Shown here piece by piece: positions 9,901-16,925 of a stretch of 64,000 nt of DNA (position 1 is the stretch's first letter; the number at the start of each line of letters is the position of its first letter). The position numbers and the translations under genes are program-made. The notes below the pieces were generated by a model. It searched no databases, had not been told where the DNA came from, and saw only the letters and a program-made list of their open reading frames with translations. Location: positions 1 to 64,000 of the IMG/VR virus record IMGVR_UViG_3300020442_000007, one strand, 5' to 3'. Source of the stretch: a virus.

Positions 9901-10127
9901 TGCGTACAGCTCAAGAAGGTCAATTACAAGAATTAGGGTATGTAGCGGCAATTCCTTTGTGTTACACTATTAAAGGGAAAAGCAAAATCATAAAAAATGC
10001 AATAGATTTCCAAAATTTTAACTTTACACAGCTAGATTTTGATATAGATCGCTATATTATAGATAATACAACAGGAAATACAAATGAGCAATATTTACTA
10101 TTCGCGAATTATCAGTTTAACATATAA
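6927..10127 (+). CDS. Large Ig-like-domain virion protein (tail/baseplate)
   Basis: A 1066-residue protein with several putative Ig domains of the He_PIG kind: GDLPLGMVLQDNAITGTP near residue 50, DGELPPGITLTTDGKLVG near 150, TLPEGLYLDGTTGEIAGRVP near 335 and KGKLPPGLNLLLDGSISGKI near 650. Each has the LPPGLxLxxdGxIxGxP core followed by a beta-rich stretch ending in a hydrophobic strand. The last third (from ~750) is different: Lys-rich, with fewer repeats, and may be the part bound to the virion. No protease or glycosidase motif is visible. Its own late promoter and its fibre neighbours place it among tail appendage proteins that touch the host surface. Confidence 0.7.
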   Translation: MAVFWTQFSGQTLQTLTEGVSTTVDLPLDLSVVSDDSTLYTVTHISGDLPLGMVLQDNAITGTPREVARDTEYKFVLRAEYNNQISDRTYIIKVVGPDTPTWKTAEGLLPVGQNDMFFILDNTPIDFQLVAEDSDTAAGQKLEYFIGSGDGELPPGITLTTDGKLVGIVDPILAIEKRLDSGNYDGIQYDTVGYDFGVRSNNGFDSFFYDTTIYDLAVPTRSPRKLNRNYEFVVSVNDGDTIARRKFKIFVVGDDFVRSDNTIMQVDTGVFTADNTHIRVPLWLTPRNFGYRRANNYVTLFLDVLDTNELLGVITYTLQEVNDDGSTSTLPEGLYLDGTTGEIAGRVPYQPNVTKEYKFTVKASRFGPATNKQYVNLSVFEDTALGSSTLKIVKNQDISLLVGRQIEIDERSFTITKVDTTNADYDIIHLGQNITVTVHENALPNQKEISITKLGDPYLSNIIGKQLTFGDFNYTVDTVDLNEKVYRCKINHTSSTFASDFNKVRWEEVVGASTTGITSWNTEEDYVVDQQVKFNNTNFEKITVTTDIATTVYAGALTPIELIPLYTTRIVKKGEPFEFNLYNALENEKAEANKTFTVSTLGEVDSTITWNTPATFESISANYISNLSVVASSNVPNAKLIYTLSKGKLPPGLNLLLDGSISGKITTFGSNALTQFDKGSFILDGNTSTIDRKFIFEVSVQDQFKYSVTKKEFNITVGDPDNKTYSNIFARPMLKQSQRTLFNTFISDTEIFNPEYIYRPDDPNFGIQKKINMLVYSGIETKTVDHYMAAIAKNHKRKSFKLGEVKTAVAKLPGTQNIVYEVVYLEVLDPYLPAKGNVKKHIKIDNKTKILASESQFGDKPAPFISFSLQSRTLGDSTEGVVNVVPSQGNISVLQRSGVEVNAGQNNEIFVGLRDLSTVTFPATISSYIADETATSPWYLESVNTNTIKVDTNAIGADQRNDTKKYISNIKNMRDNIAESGSTVRNFLPLWMRTAQEGQLQELGYVAAIPLCYTIKGKSKIIKNAIDFQNFNFTQLDFDIDRYIIDNTTGNTNEQYLLFANYQFNI

Positions 10128-10142
10128 AAGCAATAAATACTA

Positions 10143-10150
10143 TATAAATA
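10143..10150 (+). promoter_or_regulatory. T4-type late promoter (TATAAATA), tandem with ATAAATA at 10133
   Basis: The full T4 late consensus TATAAATA lies 20 nt before the start at 10170, with a second ATAAATA at 10133-10139. A GATAGGAGAG ribosome site follows. This is the only exact T4 late box I find upstream of a start here. Confidence 0.7.
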
Positions 10151-10169
10151 AAGATAGGAGAGATCATTA

Positions 10170-10730
10170 ATGGCTAGTAACATACTTACAAGTGATATAG
10201 ATGAATTATATCCAGTCGCCGGCGCTGATAACGATAGTCAGGGATTTAGAGATAACTTCCGTCTAGTTAAAACAGGATTAGCAACAGCGGCTACAGAAAT
10301 AACCGCTTTGCAAACTACTACCGCAAAGTTAAACGGAAGTAACGACTTCAACGGGAACGTTATAAGAGAAGCAAACTTTATTGCTAACTCTGAAGAAGTA
10401 TATGTTACAGACGAAATTGTAGCAAGTCAAAATATAAGATTTGTTAACGGAAATTACCAAATTATTACAGTTGGTGCTGATGTAACATTGACATTGACAG
10501 ATTGGCCTGCAACAGGAAAATTAGGTAAAATACGTTGTGCAGTAAAAGGTGATGGAACTTCAAGATTAGTTGAATTTTCCGCAGGTCCTAATAACGTGTT
10601 TAAAAAAGACTCAAACTGGCCTGCAAGTTTTCTAGCTGTTAGTACTACAGATCCAATTTTTATTGACTTATGGTCAAGCGATGGTGGATTAACTGTATAC
10701 GGACAGTACCATGGGCAATTTACCTCTTAA
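10170..10730 (+). CDS. Putative virion structural protein (fibre-type)
   Basis: A 186-residue protein with an N-terminal pattern, LYPVAGADNDSQGFRDNFRLVKTGL, that parallels the NDxxGfRdNFxxvK starts of marine T4-like structural proteins, then a helix-rich linker (ATEITALQTTTAKLNGS). The rest is beta-rich with no catalytic motif. It has a strong late promoter and ribosome site and its 3' end overlaps the next gene by 20 nt. A small fibre or connector in the baseplate region is the likeliest role; I cannot name the T4 counterpart. Confidence 0.6.
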   Translation: MASNILTSDIDELYPVAGADNDSQGFRDNFRLVKTGLATAATEITALQTTTAKLNGSNDFNGNVIREANFIANSEEVYVTDEIVASQNIRFVNGNYQIITVGADVTLTLTDWPATGKLGKIRCAVKGDGTSRLVEFSAGPNNVFKKDSNWPASFLAVSTTDPIFIDLWSSDGGLTVYGQYHGQFTS

Positions 10731-10962
10731 TCCTTTTGTAGATAATTTGCAAGATATTTCTACAACAGAATTATCTGAAAAAATAGCCGACCTTTCTAAA
10801 AAGTATTTCATGACTAATAACCCTGAAGTACAAAATCAAATTAGATCAGTTTTGGATATGTATAAAGCCGAAGCTATATCAAGACAAGCAAAAGAAACTT
10901 TTGATCAAAATAAATCAGAAAACGGCGAAAATAGTCTTGACAATTTGATTAATATCAGTTAA
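10711..10962 (+). CDS. Small acidic helical protein, unknown function
   Basis: An 83-residue protein that is predicted largely helical, beginning MGNLPLNPFVDNLQ and containing TTELSEKIADLSKKYF and NPEVQNQIRSVLDMY, a pattern of short amphipathic helices. It overlaps the preceding gene by 20 nt in another frame, so the two are translationally coupled. There is no enzyme motif or membrane segment. It sits at the border between virion genes and replication genes. Its function is unknown; a scaffold or assembly factor would fit. Confidence 0.6.
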   Translation: MGNLPLNPFVDNLQDISTTELSEKIADLSKKYFMTNNPEVQNQIRSVLDMYKAEAISRQAKETFDQNKSENGENSLDNLINIS

Positions 10963-10971
10963 TATATAAAG

Positions 10972-11493
10972 ATGCTTATGAAGACAGATTCTCTTGGTAT
11001 ACCCAGATTCTCAACAAAAGATCTAGTAGATATGATCTATAGCGGCCATGTGGACAAATGCCATGTTGTATTATGTGACAAGGATGACGAAATTGATAAG
11101 TTTAATAAAGCTATGAGAGAAGAAGGACTTACTGAACTCTCAACATATATTCCACTAGATGTAGATCAGAAGACTTTTGACGGCGTATGCCAAAGTGAAT
11201 GGTTTATGCCTGAAGAATATAAGAACATGGATATTTCAAAATATTTACAAGACAAGTGTAACACACAAGAAGAACTTACACGTTATTTTGAAGAATATGC
11301 AGAGTTCAACAAAAGAGGAATGCTACCTCTATTAAGATATATGGTATATCTAGTAGATTTTATGAAAAAGAATAATATAGTATGGGGAGTAGGACGTGGA
11401 TCTAGTGTAGCCAGCTATATATTGTACTTAATTGGAGTACATAGGGTAAATTCAATCCAGTTTGACCTGGATTGGAGAGAGTTCCTGAGATAA
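10972..11493 (+). CDS. Isolated PolIII-alpha-like palm fragment
   Basis: A 173-residue protein whose C-terminus (about 135-172) carries WGVGRGSSVASYILYLIGV followed by VNSIQFDLDWREFL. This matches the N-terminal palm segment of bacterial C-family DNA polymerase III alpha (GPGRGSAAGSL...LLGIT...PLRYxLLFERFL). The preceding helices, RYFEEYAEFNKRGMLPLL, also match the region before that motif. The protein stops before the catalytic DxD of the PolIII palm, so it cannot polymerise DNA by itself. No PHP nuclease domain is present. It may be a relic, a primer- or nucleotide-binding domain, or a decoy for the host replisome. Family resemblance is direct; role is unknown. Confidence 0.6.
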   Translation: MLMKTDSLGIPRFSTKDLVDMIYSGHVDKCHVVLCDKDDEIDKFNKAMREEGLTELSTYIPLDVDQKTFDGVCQSEWFMPEEYKNMDISKYLQDKCNTQEELTRYFEEYAEFNKRGMLPLLRYMVYLVDFMKKNNIVWGVGRGSSVASYILYLIGVHRVNSIQFDLDWREFLR

Positions 11494-11521
11494 GTAAGTA
11501 TATAACTAAGGAGGTATTATT

Positions 11522-11920
11522 ATGCCAATGAAACAAACAGGTCGAACAATTTATAAAACCATGCAAGGTAAGCAAATTGATATGGACCTATTGCGTCAAC
11601 GCAACGAGCTTACTCCAGCAGTAGGTAATGCAAAAGTTAATGCACGTGGTGACGAACTAGGGCCAGGTGGTAAAATTATTCGAAAAAAAGAAGATGTACT
11701 TAGAGAATACTATGAAAATTCTTCAAGTATGCCTGAAGAAGTTGCAGTAAGACGTGACCAAAAAGTAGAAATAGCACAAGAAAAACCTGCAACAAAAAAA
11801 TCAAAATCTAATACTTCATCTGTAAAGATTCCAGAAGGCAAAGACTTGACTGACGACTGGGTAGAAGATGCAGATGGAAATTTTGTAAAACCTGAAGATT
11901 TAGCTAAAAAGGAAGATTAA
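11522..11920 (+). CDS. Conserved hydrophilic phage protein
   Basis: A 132-residue protein with a textbook AAGGAGG ribosome site 7 nt before the ATG. The first ~65 residues are ordered-looking (GRTIYKTMQGKQIDMDLLRQ; ELTPAVGNAKVNARGDELGP), the next ~20 hold a helix (KKEDVLREYYE), and the C-terminus is Lys/Ser/Glu-rich and likely disordered, ending in an acidic tail. The gene runs 2 nt ahead of the co-chaperonin. It has no motif I can assign; abundance is suggested by the strong ribosome site. It may be a virion or assembly protein. Confidence 0.6.
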   Translation: MPMKQTGRTIYKTMQGKQIDMDLLRQRNELTPAVGNAKVNARGDELGPGGKIIRKKEDVLREYYENSSSMPEEVAVRRDQKVEIAQEKPATKKSKSNTSSVKIPEGKDLTDDWVEDADGNFVKPEDLAKKED

Positions 11921-11922
11921 AA

Positions 11923-12354
11923 ATGGCTGTACACTTAAAGACTTATAAAGGAAAGCCACGAGCAGTTGGCAACCGTGTTCTTGTTAGTGATATGTATTTT
12001 GGTGAACAAAGGACTGCTGGTGGATTAATTATCAACAGTGATGATGGAAAGGTACATGGTATCCGTCCAAGATGGGGTAAAGTATTTTCTAAGGGTCCTA
12101 GAAACAAAGATGACTATAATGAAGGCGATTGGATTTTAATCGAACACGGTCGTTGGACTAGAGGAATGCAAGTCGAATTTGATGATCAAAAAGTTGAATT
12201 GCGTATGGTTGAATCAGAAAGTGTACTTGCCTATCAAGATGAAAAACCAACTGGTTTTGAAATTGGTAAAGAATTTAGCGGTGCAGAAGCCGCTGATACA
12301 GGCTTCGGCGAATATAGAGGCCCAATCGAACAAATGAATAGTTTCAATAATTGA
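11923..12354 (+). CDS. GroES/gp31-like co-chaperonin
   Basis: A 143-residue protein with Cpn10 features: AVGNRVLVSDMYFGEQRTAGGLIINSD at residues 15-41 matches the GDRVLVkr...kTAGGIilpd start of GroES including the mobile loop, and GKVFSKGP, GDWILIEHGRWTRGM and ESVLAYQ match the later strands up to the ILAI-like end. A ~35-residue C-terminal extension is specific to it. In T4, gp31 replaces host GroES on GroEL to allow folding of the large capsid protein gp23; the same role is likely here. The insertion IRPRWGKV differs from bacterial GroES. It precedes mazG in a tight operon. Confidence 0.8.
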   Translation: MAVHLKTYKGKPRAVGNRVLVSDMYFGEQRTAGGLIINSDDGKVHGIRPRWGKVFSKGPRNKDDYNEGDWILIEHGRWTRGMQVEFDDQKVELRMVESESVLAYQDEKPTGFEIGKEFSGAEAADTGFGEYRGPIEQMNSFNN

Positions 12355-12366
12355 TAGGAGGAATTA

Positions 12367-12777
12367 GTGTCTGATATTGATCTAAACAAATACAAAGAAT
12401 TTGTAGATGCTGTAACATCTAATGAAAGTAAAAACAACGATGCTTTCCAAACTCGTTGGAATACATTAGAAAATCAAAGAGATGCTAACATGCCCAGACT
12501 GCTTACGGCCGCTTTTGGTTTAGGTGCAGAAGCAGGTGAATTTACCGAAATAGTAAAAAAGATTGTCTTACAAGGCAAGCCATTAGATAAAGACAACATT
12601 TTTCATATGCAGAGAGAACTAGGTGATGTAATATGGTATTGGATGCAAGGTTGTATGGCTCTTAATATTGATCCAAATGAAGTCATCCAAATGAACATAG
12701 ACAAATTAAAATCTAGATATCCTGGGGGCAATTTCTTTGCCCATTATTCCGAAAATAGAAAAGAAGGTGATATATAG
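12367..12777 (+). CDS. mazG: MazG-like nucleotide pyrophosphohydrolase
   Basis: A 136-residue protein starting at GTG behind a strong TAGGAGG site. LGAEAGEFTEIVKKI (residues ~51-65) and MQRELGDVIWYW (~80-91) are the paired EExxE/ExxD helices of the all-alpha NTP pyrophosphatase fold, which binds Mg2+ and hydrolyses non-canonical or regulatory nucleoside triphosphates. Phage MazG proteins are common in marine myoviruses and are thought to alter nucleotide pools or the stringent response during infection; the substrate here is not shown. Length fits single-domain phage MazG. It lies 12 nt after the co-chaperonin. Confidence 0.8.
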   Translation: MSDIDLNKYKEFVDAVTSNESKNNDAFQTRWNTLENQRDANMPRLLTAAFGLGAEAGEFTEIVKKIVLQGKPLDKDNIFHMQRELGDVIWYWMQGCMALNIDPNEVIQMNIDKLKSRYPGGNFFAHYSENRKEGDI

Positions 12778-12780
12778 GGG

Positions 12781-13305
12781 ATGCTCACACCCGGAGAGAT
12801 ATATAATCTGTTTGGTGATGTGTTTGCTTTAGATCTGTATGCACCTGAAGAACCTTTAATTGAATCTTTAGTAATAGAAAAAAGATATGTAGATTCTATG
12901 GGAAACAAAACAGTCTACAAATATAAAGAAGCTCCTGAATCTTGGAACTTAAAAGGAAAAGTTTCTAAGCCTATTAGAGTGGAACACCAACTTGGAAGTT
13001 TTTTTGCTCCGCATAAAGATCATATCAAAGACGGTGCTAATGAAAGATTAATTAGACTAAATTGTCATTCTGATTATACACACCCAGAAGACTGTACATA
13101 CATAATTGATGGTAAAATACAACATTGGCGTAAAGGACAGTGGATGGTTATGAATCCAAATAAAACACATTATAGTATGTGCTTTGCAGACAAAGCAGTT
13201 CATTATGTAGCAGACTTAGATATTTCAGATAAAGCAACATATGAATGGTTTATGGAATCAATCGAGCATAGGGAAAAAGTCGGAGACAGACAAGGCACCA
13301 AATGA
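12781..13305 (+). CDS. Putative Fe(II)/2OG-type oxygenase (AspH-like)
   Basis: A 174-residue protein with a jelly-roll pattern: SFFAPHKDHIKDG (residues ~77-89) gives an H-x-D pair, then NERLIRLNCHSDY and CTYIIDGKIQHWRKGQWMVM, then a distal histidine in NPNKTHYSMCF (~121-131). This resembles the aspartyl/asparaginyl beta-hydroxylase branch of Fe(II)/2-oxoglutarate oxygenases. The target cannot be read from sequence; protein or small molecule are both possible. It ends overlapping the next start (ATGA). A cupin without 2OG use is the main alternative. Confidence 0.5.
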   Translation: MLTPGEIYNLFGDVFALDLYAPEEPLIESLVIEKRYVDSMGNKTVYKYKEAPESWNLKGKVSKPIRVEHQLGSFFAPHKDHIKDGANERLIRLNCHSDYTHPEDCTYIIDGKIQHWRKGQWMVMNPNKTHYSMCFADKAVHYVADLDISDKATYEWFMESIEHREKVGDRQGTK

Positions 13306-14021
13306 AATTTTTAACAATTTTAACTTTCATGAGTGGTGCAGGCGGCCATGGAATAGCAAGAACTTTATTTGAAAATGATCCACAATATCGATGGTACGAC
13401 CACCCAAAAAATAATAAGTCACACAAAAAAAAATTTTCCAAATTAAACATTGCAGAAAAACATTTTCAAAAAATATTTGCTGATGGACAAAGGTTCCCTC
13501 ATTTATTTGATAGAATTGAACCTTATCTAAATGATTTGGAAGCATATTACAAATTAATAGAACCAGAAATTAAAAAATGTTCTAACGGCAAAAGATTAGT
13601 GTATACTTGCCATACGAGTCCTAAAGATATTAGAGAAAGGTATCCTAATTGTTATATTATACAAATTCTTCCAACAGAAGATGTTCGTTTGCAATATTTT
13701 GATAGACATATGGAAACAGCAATGTTCTTTCCATTACAAACTAATATTGATACATTGCCAAGACGGAAAGAATTATTAAATGACTTATATTGGACACAAA
13801 AAGAATTTGTTACGTTGTATCCTCAAAAAAATTCTTTAGTAGAATTTTATAAGCATAAAGGTTATTCAAAAGACCAAATTTACAATACAGAATATGCTAA
13901 CCAAAATGAACTATATAGAATACATCAAAATGACAAACAATTTTCGGACAAAACAATACAATTTTCCTCATTAGAAGATCTAAATTCCCAAGTGCAAAAT
14001 TTAGCCGAAAAAAAAACTTGA
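13302..14021 (+). CDS. Unknown protein, weak sulfotransferase-like N-terminus
   Basis: A 239-residue basic, Asn/Lys-rich protein. It begins with a hydrophobic strand then SGAGGHGIARTLF, a loop that recalls the phosphate loop of sulfotransferase-like proteins but lacks the Lys-Ser of a true P-loop. LVYTCHTSPKDIRERYPNCYIIQILP (two overlapping short stretches near 100-125) also fits the strand-turn-strand of that fold (HxxP then I/VxILR). The resemblance is weak and I do not assign an activity. It follows the oxygenase with a 4-nt overlap and its stop codon lies inside the -35 box of the next promoter. Confidence 0.45.
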   Translation: MKFLTILTFMSGAGGHGIARTLFENDPQYRWYDHPKNNKSHKKKFSKLNIAEKHFQKIFADGQRFPHLFDRIEPYLNDLEAYYKLIEPEIKKCSNGKRLVYTCHTSPKDIRERYPNCYIIQILPTEDVRLQYFDRHMETAMFFPLQTNIDTLPRRKELLNDLYWTQKEFVTLYPQKNSLVEFYKHKGYSKDQIYNTEYANQNELYRIHQNDKQFSDKTIQFSSLEDLNSQVQNLAEKKT

Positions 14022-14046
14022 CAACTTATAGATTATAAGCTATAAT
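14018..14046 (+). promoter_or_regulatory. Sigma70-type promoter TTGACA-17-TATAAT
   Basis: TTGACA at 14018-14023 and TATAAT at 14041-14046 with a 17-nt spacer: both hexamers are perfect bacterial consensus. It drives the exonuclease at 14071 and the gp44 operon. The -35 box contains the stop codon of the preceding gene. This is presumably an early promoter read by unmodified host RNA polymerase. Confidence 0.85.
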
Positions 14047-14070
14047 ATTATAAAGTTTGAGGAGTATATT

Positions 14071-14610
14071 TTGGCTACACATGGAATGATCGATTTAGAA
14101 ACACTAGGCGTTGAGCCGGATAGTGTTGTTGTAACTTTGGGTGCTATTAAATTTGACCCTTTTACAGAAACTGAACCGCACACTCCATTATATATCCGTG
14201 GAGATATAGAAGAGCAATCAGAAAAATACAATCGAACTATTGATAACAACACATTAGAATGGTGGAGCAAACAACCTCAAAAAATACAAGACGAGGCGTT
14301 TGGTGATCATGATAGAGTTACTGTCGCAAGCATGTTGAAGCAACTTAATAAATGGTGTGTAGGATTAGATTACATTTGGTGTCAAGGGCCTACATTTGAT
14401 TTTGTAATGCTTCAACACTTATATAAAAGTGCAGAAACTCCTGTGCCTTGGAACTATTGGCAAATACGAGATTCTAGAACTTTATTTAAAATGATGCCTC
14501 AGGATCCGCGAAAGGCTATACAAGAACAGCTACATAATGCATTAGCTGATTGTTATTATCAAGCAAAATGTGTACAACAATCTTATAAACACTTTGGAGT
14601 GAAACAATGA
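14071..14610 (+). CDS. DEDDh 3'-5' exonuclease (Rv2179c/DUF5051-like)
   Basis: A 179-residue protein started by TTG, with GAGGAG six nt upstream deciding the start. MIDLETLGVEP (residues 6-16) is the ExoI motif with D-x-E; the second acidic motif is probably GPTFDFVML (~109-117); HNALADCYYQAKCVQ (~150-164) is the H-x4-D ExoIII motif. This is the compact DEDDh fold of phage and mycobacterial 3'-5' exoribonucleases, related in role to T4 DexA. It degrades RNA or DNA from the 3' end, perhaps recycling host nucleic acid. It is the first gene after a perfect promoter and overlaps the next gene by 4 nt. Confidence 0.75.
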   Translation: MATHGMIDLETLGVEPDSVVVTLGAIKFDPFTETEPHTPLYIRGDIEEQSEKYNRTIDNNTLEWWSKQPQKIQDEAFGDHDRVTVASMLKQLNKWCVGLDYIWCQGPTFDFVMLQHLYKSAETPVPWNYWQIRDSRTLFKMMPQDPRKAIQEQLHNALADCYYQAKCVQQSYKHFGVKQ

Positions 14611-14834
14611 ACAGTATAGTATTAGTTACATATTTGGCAGGAGCAATTATTAGTTCAGCCACATTCAAAGATATGGATTCTTGTATAGAAGCAAGAGATC
14701 GTGTACTTACACAAGCAATGCCAGACTTAAATGCTGTCTGTGTGTACAAAGAAGTTAAACCTGATCGCAGTCAAGAGATGTTTAAGATCTTTAGCGATAT
14801 GATCAAAGAACTAGGAGAATTAGAACAGCAATGA
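14607..14834 (+). CDS. Small exported two-cysteine protein
   Basis: A 75-residue protein. Residues 1-18 are a hydrophobic helix (IVLVTYLAGAIISSA) that fits a signal peptide or anchor. The rest has two Cys (DSCIEARDRVL and NAVCVYKEV) about 20 residues apart, so a disulphide in the periplasm is plausible, then a helical acidic tail. It resembles the small gene at 33668 in layout. It overlaps both neighbours by 4 nt between the exonuclease and gp44. Its role is unknown. Confidence 0.6.
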   Translation: MNSIVLVTYLAGAIISSATFKDMDSCIEARDRVLTQAMPDLNAVCVYKEVKPDRSQEMFKIFSDMIKELGELEQQ

Positions 14835-15745
14835 AAGATTTATGGGTAGAAAAATATCGTCCTAAGACGGTTGATGGTTATGTGTTTAGAGATGATGCAC
14901 AACGTAGTCAAGTTAACAATTGGATAAAGGATAAAACTATTCCACATTTGTTGTTTAGTGGCAATGCAGGTATAGGCAAGACTACTCTTGCTAAACTCTT
15001 ACTTAATGAATTGGAAACAAATGACTTAGACATTTTAGAAATAAATGCAAGCCGTACAAATAGTGTTGACGATGTAAGAGATAAAATTGTTAATTTTGTG
15101 CAAATGATTCCATTTGGAGATTTTAAAGTTGTACTTCTTGATGAGGCTGATTATCTTAGTCCTAGTGCCCAAGCGGCTTTACGAGGTGTTATGGAAGAAT
15201 ATCACACCACTGCAAGGTTTATTCTTACTTGTAATTACCCCAACCGTATTATCCCTGCTTTGCATAGCCGTTGTCAAGGTTTTCACATTGCTAAAATAGA
15301 TCAAACTGAATTTACTGCAAGAGTTGCTGAAATTCTATTAGCAGAAGGCGTTACTCCTAATTTAGATATACTTGACACTTATGTAAAAGCTACATATCCT
15401 GATTTGCGTAAATGTATCAATACTGTACAAATGAATGTACAAGACAATAGTTTACTCAAACCTAACGAAGGCGATACTGGTGAAACAGATTGGAAACTTG
15501 AAATGGTTGAGTTATTCAAAGCAGGAAAAATACAACAAGCAAGGAAACTACTTTGTGGTTCAGTAAGGCCAGAAGAGATGGAAGAAATTTATCGCTGGTT
15601 GTATGACAATATTGAACTATTTGGTGATGAAGAAAAACAAGACACCGCAGTATTAACAATTAAACAAGGCCTAGTTGATCATACACTTGTAGCCGACCCA
15701 GAAATAAATTTGGCGGCTACATTAATTAGGCTAGCTAGAATCTAA
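14831..15745 (+). CDS. 44: Clamp loader ATPase subunit (T4 gp44-like)
   Basis: A 304-residue AAA+ protein of the RFC-small/gp44 family. It opens with [17 protein letters not shown], the RFC box II start, then Walker A GNAGIGKT at 44-51, Walker B VVLLDEAD near 101-108, the SRC motif (LHSRCQGFH near 150-158) with its arginine finger, and a helical collar domain at the C-terminus. It loads the gp45 clamp (47357) onto primer ends using ATP. The partner gp62, which follows gp44 in T4, is not next to it here; a ferredoxin gene takes that place. Lies in the operon from the promoter at 14018. Confidence 0.9.
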   Translation: MKDLWVEKYRPKTVDGYVFRDDAQRSQVNNWIKDKTIPHLLFSGNAGIGKTTLAKLLLNELETNDLDILEINASRTNSVDDVRDKIVNFVQMIPFGDFKVVLLDEADYLSPSAQAALRGVMEEYHTTARFILTCNYPNRIIPALHSRCQGFHIAKIDQTEFTARVAEILLAEGVTPNLDILDTYVKATYPDLRKCINTVQMNVQDNSLLKPNEGDTGETDWKLEMVELFKAGKIQQARKLLCGSVRPEEMEEIYRWLYDNIELFGDEEKQDTAVLTIKQGLVDHTLVADPEINLAATLIRLARI

Positions 15746-15752
15746 ATACAGT

Positions 15753-16100
15753 ATGACTTATCTTGTAAACGAAAATTGCATTAAGTGCAAGCACATGGAT
15801 TGTGTAGAAGTATGTCCAGTAGATTGTTTTTATGAAGGTGAAAATATGCTTGTCATTAATCCTGATGAGTGTATAGATTGTGGTGTGTGCGAACCAGAAT
15901 GTCCTGCAGAAGCTATTGTACAAGATAGTGTATATGAAGGCAGTGAACTACAAAAATGGTTAGACTTAAATACAAAGTATTCAAACATATGGCCTAATAT
16001 TACAGAGATAGGTGAGCCACCCGAAGATGCAGAAGAATGGAACGGAGTTCCTAATAAACTAGAGGAGCATTTTAGTGATAAGCCCGGAAAAGGTAGTTAA
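15753..16100 (+). CDS. fdxA: 7Fe ferredoxin (FdxA-type)
   Basis: A 115-residue ferredoxin with C-x2-C-x4-C-x3-CP at Cys9, 12, 17 and 21 and a second C-x2-C-x2-C-x3-CP near 41-53, the ligand set for one [3Fe-4S] and one [4Fe-4S] cluster. The N-terminus [12 protein letters not shown] and the block [21 protein letters not shown]-like are very close to FdxA of Alphaproteobacteria, and the C-terminal [11 protein letters not shown] also matches. It is a low-potential electron carrier in the cytoplasm and may supply electrons for ThyX-linked, radical-SAM (QueE) or host pathways; the acceptor is unknown. Likely taken from an alphaproteobacterial host. Confidence 0.9.
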   Translation: MTYLVNENCIKCKHMDCVEVCPVDCFYEGENMLVINPDECIDCGVCEPECPAEAIVQDSVYEGSELQKWLDLNTKYSNIWPNITEIGEPPEDAEEWNGVPNKLEEHFSDKPGKGS

Positions 16101-16269
16101 CAAAAAATTAATCAATGATATTATTAGGATTGATGTTCTTGAAGAAGAAATAGAATACTACAAAACTTTACTCCGTGAACAAGACACGGGACATATTCAT
16201 ACAACAATAGGATTCTTAAAAAGAAGAATACAAGATTTAAAAGGAGAAGCGCCATGGCCGTTAGATTAA
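16075..16269 (+). CDS. Small coiled-coil protein
   Basis: A 64-residue protein started by GTG with an AGAGGAG site 7 nt upstream, which supports this start. It overlaps the ferredoxin by 26 nt and thyX by 16 nt. [20 protein letters not shown] and [17 protein letters not shown] are heptad-like helices, so a short antiparallel coiled coil is likely. No catalytic residues are seen. The function is unknown. Confidence 0.6.
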   Translation: MISPEKVVNKKLINDIIRIDVLEEEIEYYKTLLREQDTGHIHTTIGFLKRRIQDLKGEAPWPLD

Positions 16270-16925
16270 TTTCATATAGTAAAGCATCAGAATTTGCAGT
16301 TTGGGGTAATGATAATCCACTAAACTGTCAAGACTTAATTGCTTTCTGTGCTAGAGTAAGTAATCCAAGTAATCAAATGAATACTGAGACTAGTGCAAAA
16401 CTTATAAAATATTTGGTTAAGAATGCACACTGGTCTCCATTAGAAATGGTTAATGCATGTCTTGAAATTGAAACTACAAGAGACATTGCACATCAAATTG
16501 TTAGACACAGAAGTTTTAGTTTTCAAGAATTTAGTCAGCGTTATGCTAATCCTGAAGACATGGCTGATACATTTCAAACAAGAGAAGCTAGACTACAGGA
16601 CGAAAAAAACAGACAAAACAGTATTGAAATAAGTGACGAAAGTGAATTACATTATGAATGGAAACGTAAACAACAAGAAGTGATTGATCAAGCTCGTATA
16701 GCCTATGAATGGGCTATACACAATGGAATTGCAAAAGAACAAGCCCGTGTTGTATTACCTGAAGGGTGTACTAAAACTAGATTGTATATGAACGGCACAT
16801 TACGTAGTTGGATACATTATATTGAATTACGTAGTGCAAACGGTACGCAAAAAGAACATATGGAAATAGCAAAAGAATGTGCTCATGTAATTGCTAAAAT
16901 ATTTCCGCTAATGGATGAACTTTGA
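16254..16925 (+). CDS. thyX: Flavin-dependent thymidylate synthase ThyX
   Basis: A 223-residue protein with the ThyX motif RHRSFSFQEFSQRY at residues 84-97 (consensus RHRxxSxNExSxRY; Asn is replaced by Gln), the HWSPLEM-type substrate segment near 62-69 and ARVVLPEGCTKTRLYMNGTL near 165-184. ThyX uses FAD, NADPH and methylene-tetrahydrofolate to methylate dUMP to dTMP, so it feeds phage DNA synthesis. Size is normal for the family. AAGGAG lies 9 nt before the ATG. It sits after a ferredoxin gene and before a DNA methylase with a 4-nt overlap. Confidence 0.92.
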   Translation: MAVRLISYSKASEFAVWGNDNPLNCQDLIAFCARVSNPSNQMNTETSAKLIKYLVKNAHWSPLEMVNACLEIETTRDIAHQIVRHRSFSFQEFSQRYANPEDMADTFQTREARLQDEKNRQNSIEISDESELHYEWKRKQQEVIDQARIAYEWAIHNGIAKEQARVVLPEGCTKTRLYMNGTLRSWIHYIELRSANGTQKEHMEIAKECAHVIAKIFPLMDEL

